NCBI GenBank assembly: GCA_943735955.1
Contig: OX030957.1
Span: 6,781,801-6,845,800, forward strand
Reading direction: 5' to 3'
Source: Piscicola geometra
Lineage: Eukaryota; Annelida; Clitellata; Hirudinida; Piscicolidae
DNA: 64,000 nucleotides
In this document: positions 48,125 to 64,000 of the stretch, one piece after another
Position numbering within the stretch: position 1 is the stretch's first letter
Layout of the letters: every line of letters starts with the position of its first letter
Translations under genes and position numbers: made by a program
The notes under the pieces: model-generated
What the model was told of the DNA's origin: nothing
The model's database searches: none
Seen by the model: the letters and a program-made list of their open reading frames with translations, nothing else

Positions 48125-48302
48125 TTATGCGGTCTTTCTTTTGGCTTTGACGTCTGCTTGATTTAGCGCTTGTATCTTAACTTCTATTTTTTTCTTCTTC
48201 AACACCAAATCGTGATATTCTTGGTGACTCATACCTTTACCATCGAAGTGCACCAGCTTTTCTAAATGTAGTGTTTTTTCATTTATGCATTTGCAAAAGA
48301 AA
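48125..48302 (-). CDS. possible terminal exon of an unidentified gene (59 codons)
   Basis: After an acceptor-like TTGGCAG, the minus strand is open for 58 residues to TAA: it starts FFCKCINEKTLHLEKLV and ends KKKKIEVKIQALNQADVKAK RKTA. Composition is charged and non-repetitive, with coiled-coil-like Lys/Glu/Leu spacing, unlike the repeat-driven ORFs elsewhere. There is no recognisable domain and no upstream exon that I can join with confidence. It may instead be a decayed fragment. Confidence 0.25.
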
Positions 48303-49099
48303 CTGCCAAGGTATATATACGTTTATATACGTATATCAACCATTGCCAAACTATAATAAATAGTTGACTAGATCAGTTTATACCGCCTGTATAACATTAT
48401 ATTTATAGTTTATTTATTATAAAAGCTTGAAACTTCTACGGCTTCGTGTAAAACCCCAAAAGTAATAATAAAATTGGGCTAAAAAACCTTAAGCTAAACA
48501 ATAAAACTCAATACAAATATACATAAATAACCCGCCAAATACATAAAAAATTAAAAATAACGATTAATTCACTTCTGTGGCTGAAAGATTTATGTCTGAT
48601 ATAATATATGTGCTTTTGATCAGCATCTCATGGTGTTAAATTTTGTACCTACGTCATTCAGTATTTATGTAACTTACATTTCAATAAATAAAAAGACTTG
48701 GAAGTTTTCATTCTTTGAAAAGATTGTTTTAGCTAAAAATTCCTTGAGCATTTATCAACACATCCCGAATTTTAGAAAACATTGAGTAATATTAATAATA
48801 ACAATGATCTCTATATAGACTACAAAAATACGTGTAATTACTTTTTATTAGCTGTTTTATTACGATCCCAAGGCATTTCGAAATCTTTTGATACATTTCT
48901 GAGTGTTATGAGCACGATTATTATTTTCAATTTCGGAGGGATGGTTTTAAGTGAAAAGTTCATCGACATGTGATATTCGAAGAATGTTACCAACTGTAAT
49001 GCGAACTTGAGAATATAAGTGAATTAAAAATTTATTCTTTTATTTCAATAGGACTTACATTATTTACATAACAAGGCATAAAAGAGCATATTGTTGACA

Positions 49100-49145
49100 A
49101 TCAATCAATCAATCAAATAGATTTCTATAGCGCTCTTTCTTCAAC
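49100..49145 (-). repeat. copy of GCGCTATANAAAT-type dispersed repeat
   Basis: Read on the minus strand it gives AAGAGCGCTATAGAAATCTA followed by (TTGA)n. The same core plus a simple-repeat tail occurs near 24735, 33230-33285 and 45170-45190. Confidence 0.55.
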
Positions 49146-49546
49146 TTTACTTTTAAACTTCCCTATATCAAAATTCTTAGAGTTTTATATTTATATTCAA
49201 AATTCATAAAAAAACGTATGCTAAAACGAAAATTGAACTATAAACATTTAGCAGTAAGTCTGCTTAGTCAAAGGCATTTAGCTTCTTTGTAATATGACAG
49301 TCATGTGGAATTGTAAAAAAAATCAAAAATATATATTGTGTAATTAGTCTCATAAGGCATCAAAATAAGTATATTTATTATGAATTCTATGTAAAATAAC
49401 AATATTTTACAGCAATTGGAACAAAATGTTAACATATATTATACTTAAAAACCAAAATTTTGTAAACAATAAATTGAATTATTGGTCGTTTCTTCAAAAT
49501 CACATCTTACAAGGGTAATTGAGCAGTGGGAGAGTAGTAGTAGTAT

Positions 49547-50032
49547 TTAGTGTGAAGATGGAGCCAAGACATTTAACTCCTTTATGTTTATAAAATTCGA
49601 ATCTGGCTTGAAGAGTCGTTTGAAGAATGTATCTTTTTTGTCGTCGTTTACTTTGAAAAGATTTGCATTGTTAATTCTTTCTAGGCCAAGATTTGCACTA
49701 TGTTGTTCAACGTTCAGAGCACAGTTTGAGCCAACCAAGGCACAGTCTTTATCGCAGTTCTCTTTAATATAATTATTCTTAACCCTCATCGTTAAGCCTT
49801 CATCCCCACTATCTGTATGACAATCGATGATAGATTCATTAAAACTGCTGCTCAAGTTGTGTTTGTTCATAAACGGCATCAGAAAGCTTCCCAAACTCGA
49901 CGACTTAATCATCGCCTTTCTTGAAAGGTTGCTGTCTGATTTATGTTGAGCATCGTGTATTTCATCAGTCAAGGAGCTGTTCAACTTGAAGACGTTCACA
50001 AATCCACTGGTTATCGACTTGCTTTCATCCAT
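49547..50032 (-). CDS. unidentified 161-residue protein
   Basis: Single coding exon starting at the ATG at 50032 (MDESKSITSGFVNVFKLN) and ending KELNVLAPSSH. The frame is closed by TAG four codons upstream, so the start is well placed. An acceptor TTTTCAG (exon from 50054) and a donor TTTTAG|GTAATT at 50145 suggest a spliced 5' UTR; the UTR exon contains a two-codon upstream ORF (ATG TTT TAG). The protein is hydrophilic, Ser/Asn-rich, with a patch of basic and aromatic residues (KKDTFFKRLFKPD) and no signal peptide, membrane segment or known motif. Unlike most ORFs here it is not repeat-derived. I do not recognise it; it could be lineage-specific. Confidence 0.5.
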   Translation of the reverse strand: MDESKSITSGFVNVFKLNSSLTDEIHDAQHKSDSNLSRKAMIKSSSLGSFLMPFMNKHNLSSSFNESIIDCHTDSGDEGLTMRVKNNYIKENCDKDCALVGSNCALNVEQHSANLGLERINNANLFKVNDDKKDTFFKRLFKPDSNFINIKELNVLAPSSH

Positions 50033-50155
50033 TTGTGCCTAGGAGTCCGAAAACCTGAAAAGTTAATTTTTAAATTATTAAATAGAACAGAAAACAGTAC
50101 AAAGATATTTCATTCAGAATCGTATTGAAAAAAAATATAATTACCTAAAACATGG

Positions 50156-51474
50156 AACGATCAATAACTTTAAAGCGAGATGTTCTTTCAGATGATGTGA
50201 AAATAACGGTAAAATGCTTATATATATTTGATCACGATGACAGTTTTTTACAAAGTAGGTTAGCTGAAAGAAGTAAACAAAATTGTTTATATGGACTATG
50301 TAAAACTTAAAGGGCATTTCTCTGTTCTATACCATAAGAACATCATATCATATATGATATATATTCATACTTCTCATCTCTTACGTGTTATATGACCTTG
50401 CAAAATATAAAAAGTAACGTAAAATTAACGGTTAATTATTAACCTTACTTTGAAAAGATATAGCCTTTATACATAAAGTTTATAGCACGAATTTTGTTGT
50501 TTTAATTCAAAAATAAAAAAAATTAATAATTCACAAAAACTCCATAAAAATCAATTAAACACACAAATTATACGGCTAAGAAAAAGTGTAAATACCAAAA
50601 TATTTCTGAATCTTCATATAAAAGCTAATAATATTCAGAAAAAGGAATAAAATACCTATACGATAGTTTTAAAAACGAGCATACAAAAAGCAGTGCTCAT
50701 TAAACTTCATAGATATAAAAAAAATTCTACATGTTTTATAAGTCACTCTTCATTATCATCTTCACATAAAGTTCAAAGGTTTTGCACACCGGGACATATT
50801 TTAATTTAGGATTCTCAAATACACTCGATTATCATTCTTCTATAATATCGCTTTTTAACATAATAAAAAAAGTGTTCAACAATTAAATAATATATCAATA
50901 AAATGATGGCTATATTTAAAGACATAGATAAAATGAACCAAATCTTAGAAAAATAAAAATCTTTTACAACATTTTCACTCCAGTTTCCAGTGAAAAGCTG
51001 GAATTTATGATTTTCATAAATTCATAACTTTGTGAAAAAATTAGTTTACTATTTATTTAATATACTTTCATAAAGCTATCATCAATTTTGTTTTAATATT
51101 CTCAAAAAACTAAATTAAAAACATATTATGCTTTAAATTTACTTTTGTTATTTCGGAAAGTTTAAAAAACATATTCATCCAAATATTATTATCATATTGT
51201 GAAGTATTTAAAAAATTTAACAGCAAGAACTACTAAATCTTCAATCAGAATTGTTTACAGGCTGACTTAAAAATTAAATCTAGGTGTAGTCGTTTTTGAA
51301 TTCATACGATTAAAAGGTTATGGTCGAATGATTTTGATAACATTTTGCTAAATAAAATGATTTATGATTAAAATTTACCCATTTAAAAAAGTATAAATTT
51401 TATGAATAGTTTTATCAATATTTTAAGTATTAAAAAAGCACTTTTTCTGGTTGAAGGGTTCAGATTGAGTGACG
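50156..51474. other. intergenic AT-rich DNA upstream of BTBD9
   Basis: About 1.3 kb, very AT-rich, with no exon or repeat array visible. It holds the divergent promoters of the orphan gene and BTBD9. Confidence 0.55.
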
Positions 51475-59130
<7,656 letters not shown>

Positions 59131-59554
59131 TTGGTGATTGGTTGGCGGTTGGCTCCATGGCGGGAAATAATTGATTGGTGATTGGTGGTGGTTGATTCCA
59201 TGGCGGGAAATAATTGATTGGTGATTGGTGGTGGTTGATTCCATGGCGGGAAATAATTGATTGGTGATTGGTGGTGGTTGATTCCATGGCGGGAAATAAT
59301 TGATTGGTGATTGGTGGCGGTTGGCTCCATGGCGGGAAATAATTGAATGGTGATTGGTGGTGGTGGCTCCATGCCGGGAAATAATTGATTGGTGATTGGT
59401 TGGCTCCATGGCGGGAAATAATTGATTGGTGATTGGTGGATATATTGGATGGAGTGAGGCACTAGTGAGGATTTCAGACATCGACTACTGATGCCTCGTA
59501 TTTGCAAACGAGCTTTTAGCCTATGACTGCTCTGAATGGGCTTCAAGAACAACC

Positions 59555-59650
59555 ACAATAACAACAACCACAATAACAACAACCACAATAACAACAACCA
59601 CAATAACAACAACCACAATAACAACAACCACAACAACCTCAACCACAGTA
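59555..59650. repeat. 15-bp tandem repeat AACAACCACAATAAC, about 6 copies
   Basis: Near-perfect array downstream of BTBD9; it gives an Asn/His ORF that is not coding. Confidence 0.93.
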
Positions 59651-61029
59651 ATAATATTAGTTGTTTCAAGGTGTTTAAACTGCAGTTTTTAAAATATATT
59701 TCGCTTAGTCGCTCTTTTAGTAAAAACGTTCGTTCGTTTATTTAGAGAAAGAGTGAGAGATGGTGAGAGATTGTGAGAAAGGGTGAGAGAAGGTGAGAGA
59801 TGGTGAGAGAAAGAATGTCTAAATGAAGGATAGTTGCTGCTGAAGATGGTGCAATGGATGGTATGATGACGTCATTGAAGCTAGAATCGCTACAGCAAAG
59901 CATCTGCTAAGAGTTGCTAAATGAAGTGAGTGAGTGAGTGAATGAGTGAGTGAGTGAGTGAGTAAGTGAAATAGAGTTGAGTTAAAACTTTATAGGTAAG
60001 CGACATCTCTACTAAGCGATGTGCATTCAGAGTATACAGTGACTACAGAATCATCATGGATGGAAACTGAAGAAGCGTCGAAAATGAGCGTACACTAGTG
60101 CACAAACAGGAGATGGAAGCGTACACAGATATAGGAAGCATACAACGGGCTTGAGCGCTGAAGGGTTAAGAACGTACGACAGGTGTACAAAAATCGAGAG
60201 CTCAAGGTGTGGACGTCTAAACTGCATATGAATAAATTATTCAGAATAATACTCGATAGTGTGAACAGTAGTACAAATAATATCATGATCCTCACCAGCA
60301 CGTAATACTGCAGTAAAAGACAAGAGAAAAAAGGAAAAAAATTTCATGAAATGTAATACTGCGAGACTGCTGAAAATACAGGCAATACTGGAGGAGTGTA
60401 CAATATACACTGTGTACATTCATCTCTTAGGTGTACAAAAGACATTTTAAAAGAATGGATGGTGGTTTTGTACCGAAATATATTAGATTTCTGTGAAGAG
60501 TCTAGAAAGTAAGAATTACCCAAAATATACTTGAGTGTGTGTTGGTGACTGTGAGCGTGCAGGGAAGACCAGAATACTTGTCATGGGGGGGGGGCAGGTG
60601 TGAGGATGGTGATGATGATGATGATGACGATGATGGGAATGATGATGATGATAATAATGATGAAGATGATGACCATGTCACGCGTTAATACTGATCAGTG
60701 CGACGATGATGATGATGTCATGAAGTTATGACGTTAATACTAAAAGTAAATGTAGATATCAACCAGGAAAATGATGGCAGAGGTAATACTGGGTGGGGTG
60801 GCATAAGAGCGCCGATTTGAAATGGTTAATGCGTCTGCTAGTGCAATTTAAAGCGGGAAAACAATTATTCAAAAGAGTGAGATTCGCGAATGGATGCACA
60901 GAAGTGCGTAGCAGCCATTAATAACTGAACAAAAAGATGTAACAAGTCGTTAAATGACCTATCTCAAAGATTGAGACTTAATAGTGGTAGTAATAATGAC
61001 AATGGTTATGAAAACATTTATAAAATAAC

Positions 61030-61310
61030 ATCTTGGAGAGGAAAAAAATATATATAATATATGCAAAGATTAAAAAAAAATATATAATATATGCAAAGTT
61101 AAAAAAAATAAATATATAATATATGCAAAGATAAAAAAAATAAATATATAATATATGCAAAGATAAAAAATATATATATATAATATATGCAAAGATTAAA
61201 AAAATAAATATATAATATATGCAAAGATTAAAAAAAGAAATATATAAATTATGCAAAGATGAAAAAAATAAATATATAAATTATGCAAAAATGAATATAT
61301 GTATATATAA
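61030..61310. repeat. 27-30 bp AT-rich tandem repeat, about 9 copies, 3' of NUMB
   Basis: Unit AAATATATAATATATGCAAA plus GATTAAAA with A-run length variation. Confidence 0.93.
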
Positions 61311-61385
61311 ATAAAGTATGCATAAACGAACAAGAAGGAATAATAGCAATAACAACAACAACAACAACAACAACAATGAAAGAAT

Positions 61386-63902
61386 TCAAAACAAGAAGGG
61401 GTTGTAGGTGTGCACAGGGGCGGACATTGCATGGCTGAGAGGAACCAAACTAAAAACACTACTACTATCATCATGAGGAATAGTGAGTTGGTTATAGTTA
61501 TAGTAGTTGTTGTTGTTGTGAATATAACTATTGTTATTTATATTATTCGTATTATTAGGATTAATGGCATTTGTGCTGGCGAGGTGTGGAGAGGTGGTGT
61601 CTGCCATGATGTTGTCGAGGAAAGGATTTGAAAGTCTGATGGAGAGCTGTTGTTGTTGTTGTTGTGCGAGTTGTAGTAGCAGTTGTTGCTCTTGTTGCTG
61701 GTAGTTGTAGTGGCTATACTGTGGGGTCAGTGCTTGCATTAGCTGTTGCTGCTGTTGTTGCTGTTGCGCTACTAGCTGTTGGTAACTACAATCAACATAA
61801 TTTTCAATATAACCACCGGATGCAACTTTATTATTATTGTAATTGTTGTTATTTTTATTATTGTTGTTTTTATTGTTGTTGTTGACAACTTCATTGCTGT
61901 TCAGTGACTCCAGATTGCCTATAAGCCAACTCTCCGCTACTGACATTTGCCTTTCAAAAGCACCTTTATAAACACTATTACTAGCACCATCATTGTTATC
62001 ATCGTTATTATTATCATCATTGTTGTTGTTGTTGTTGTTGTTATCATTATCATCAGGTCTACAGACACCAGCAAAGGTACTGTTGAAGCTGTCGTTGTCG
62101 TCATCGTCGTCATTGTTGTTGTTGTTGTCGCTGAATGTGACACTTTTATTGGTGCTTGCTGGTGTGTTGTTGTTGTTGTTGGGATTGTTGTTGTTTTTGG
62201 GATTGTTGTTGATGTTGGGAGTGACATGATCCACGCTGTGTTGCTTATTTATGTTGTTATCCTTGTTGATATTGTTGTTACTATCTCTATAAGAAGTGCT
62301 ATTGTTGTTGTTGTTGTTGTTGTTGTAGTCATGAGTACCATTTAGTATTTCATCATTATCATCATCTTCACTGTTGACACTTCCATTAGTATTTCTATAA
62401 CTCCCACCATCATTATTATGACTTCTTTCGAAGTTATTATAATTATTATTTTTATTGATGTTGTTCAGATAAGTATTATGATTGTTGTTTTTGTTGTTGT
62501 TGTTGTAGTAAGAGGCGGGTAGTGATAGTTGTTTGTTGTATAGTCTACTGACTGGGCGAGGTCTTTTCATGCATACATTGTAGTTGTTGTCGTTGTGGTT
62601 GTTGTTGGCAGCATCATTGTTTGAGTTGTTGTTGTTGTTGTTGACATCTGGAATGGGATCTGTGAATTGATGATAATGATGATAATGATGACGATGATGA
62701 TAATGATGATGATAATGATGATGATAACGATGATGCTAATGATGATGATAATGATGATGATGACGATGATGATAATGACGATGATGATAATGATGATGAT
62801 TACATCTTTACCATCACTCCTATAGAAAGATTGGTGATACCTGGTATGAGACTGCTCTGGGGGTCAGCCATGCGATGTTGCAGAGACACTTGTCTGAAGT
62901 GAGTCTTCTTGAATACAGTGGGGTTGTTGTTGTTGTTGTTGGTATTGTTGGTGTTAGTATTATTGGTGTTGTTAGTATTGTTGTTGTTGTTGTTGCTGAT
63001 GCTCGACAACTTGTCTCTGGACACCTTTCTTTCCAGACAGACGGCGAAAGCACAGCCCAGAGCGTGACTGATCCTGTCCCCCTGCGAAATGTCGCATCGG
63101 CTCATCCAGGAGATTGTATGTGCCAATGATGACATGGTGAGGAAAGTGAATTGTTTGTGCCAATCATGACATGGTGAGGAAAGTGAATTGTTTGTGCCAA
63201 TGATGACATGGTGAGAAAAGTGAATTGTTTGTGCCAATGATGACATGGTGAGGAAAGTGATGTTCCAATGACTACAATGATGAAGTTGAAAGTTTTGTTC
63301 TAATGATGACACGATGATATTTCTTATCCTAACCACTCCTTCCCCCCTTATCCTACTCCCCTTCTTTTACTATTCTACCCCCCCCCCCTTTCTCCACCCA
63401 TTACCACCTTACCCCCCCCCCCCCCCACTCCTCCACTATACTCCCAAGCCCTTCTTCCACTCACTAGCACCTTACCCCCCTCTTTCCCTCCCCCCTCCCC
63501 CCTACCTCCCTCCTCCCTCCCTTCTCCCCCTCCCCTCCTCCACCCTCGTCAACCAACTGAGTCCTTGGTAGCCAGGAAGCCATGACAGAGCCACCTCTTC
63601 GTAGTGGCGTCTCTGCAGATGTATGCAAAGCCCTCGTTGATGTTGCGGTCGGGGGCGCAAAAGGAGACCTTCTCGAGGGTTTGGTCCACCAGGAGAATCT
63701 GGTGGTTTGAGATGGGGGTGTAAGCATGTGAATGGTGAAGTGGTGGTGGTGATGATGATGGCTGGGGGGGGTTTGATGATGGTGGTTATGATAGTAGTGA
63801 TAGTGGTGGTGGTAATGATGATGATACCTTGTTGATCTCGTCAACCACTCGGATGGCATCTCCTGAGATGGACAACATGCTCTTCTTACATCTGCTCTTT
63901 TG
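61386..63902 (-). CDS. NUMB: Numb, PTB-domain Notch antagonist (5' end outside window)
   Basis: Four minus-strand exons in view: 63902-63828, 63698-63558, 63081-62841, 62659-61386; phases agree; the N-terminal exons lie beyond 64000. The PTB domain is unmistakable: [54 protein letters not shown], then [19 protein letters not shown]. After it come [14 protein letters not shown] and a KQLSLP site resembling the conserved phospho-regulated Numb motifs. Two NPF motifs (LSNPFLDNI and a terminal YNPFLF) fit binding to EH-domain endocytic proteins such as Eps15. Numb is a membrane-associated adaptor, segregated asymmetrically in dividing precursors, that restrains Notch. The last exon (423 codons) is dominated by Asn and Gln runs, and another Asn run interrupts the region just after the PTB core. 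NUMB versus NUMBL cannot be told apart, and an invertebrate would have one gene. Confidence 0.95.
62665..62800. repeat. GATGATAAT array, NUMB intron
   Basis: Interrupted GAT triplets filling the intron between 62659 and 62841 almost completely. Confidence 0.93.
63106..63262. repeat. 37-bp tandem repeat, about 4 copies, NUMB intron
   Basis: Unit GTGCCAATGATGACATGGTG plus AGGAAAGTGAATTGTTT. It begins about 25 bp upstream (on the gene strand) of the GDRISHALG exon. Confidence 0.93.
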
Positions 63903-64000
63903 CTGTTCACATGGTGATGAAGATGATGACGATGAGATGGTGATGATTACTAAGATTAAGATGATGATGATGATAATGATGATGATGATTAAAGGTAGAA

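Larger units (their letters stand above)
45330..49546. other. 4.2-kb AT-rich intergenic region
   Basis: Largely unique AT-rich sequence with few microsatellites, unlike the rest of the window. It contains a foldback element (46070-46470), a possible orphan exon (48125-48302, minus) and a CAATCAATCAAT/GCGCT dispersed repeat (49100-49145). No recognisable gene apart from those. Confidence 0.5.
59131..61385. other. intergenic region between convergent BTBD9 and NUMB
   Basis: 2.25 kb holding both 3' UTRs, the 43-bp array, a 15-bp CAACCACAATAACAA array (59555-59650), a GAGTGAGT tract (59925-59970), GAT tracts (60605-60680) and an AT-rich satellite (61030-61310). No exon is seen. Confidence 0.6.

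Noticed and set aside
48782..48973. 63-codon plus-strand ORF (MSNINNNND...)
   Set aside because: AT-driven open frame without codon bias, splice signals or recognisable features.

Overview
This is a window of animal nuclear DNA, not bacterial: genes are split into many short exons with GT-AG introns, intergenic DNA is AT-rich, and microsatellites, minisatellites and small repeats are everywhere. A soluble acetylcholine-binding-protein-like gene beside otherwise conserved bilaterian genes points to a lophotrochozoan (annelid or mollusc). A leech-like annelid is my best guess from general character, with low confidence, because I could not search a database.

By splicing exons by eye and requiring matching intron phases I recover ten recognisable genes with an unbroken set of exons in view (one lacks its 5' end at the right edge), one first exon at the left edge, and two unidentified coding candidates. 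From left to right: SNRPA1 exon 1 (minus, rest off the left edge); TMEM185 (minus, 10 exons); SPC25 (minus, 6 exons), head-to-head with UMPS (plus, 13 exons); a secreted Cys-loop AChBP-like protein (plus, 8 exons, with a TATA box); an SPDEF/Ets98B-type ETS factor (minus, 6 exons); MCM3AP/GANP (minus, about 22 exons over 13 kb); CIAO3/NARFL (minus, 9 exons), head-to-head with CFAP20 (plus, 4 exons); an orphan 161-codon gene (minus); BTBD9 (plus, 19 exons); and NUMB (minus, 5' end off the right edge).

The genes do unrelated jobs: splicing, membrane protein, kinetochore, pyrimidine synthesis, ligand binding, transcription, mRNA export, Fe-S assembly, cilia, BTB/Cul3-type protein and cell fate. 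There is no operon logic. The two head-to-head pairs probably share promoters.

The most notable features are: a divergent AChBP with a Cys-loop of only 8 residues and no vicinal cysteines; low-complexity or cysteine-rich insertions inside conserved domains of BTBD9, CIAO3, MCM3AP and the ETS factor, one made by an 18-bp coding minisatellite; three GC-AG introns; CA repeats serving directly as 3' splice sites; a BTBD9 stop codon that lies inside a 43-bp satellite; two foldback (MITE-like) elements; a tRNA-derived SINE; and a 28-bp, roughly 42-copy minisatellite with interspersed variants.
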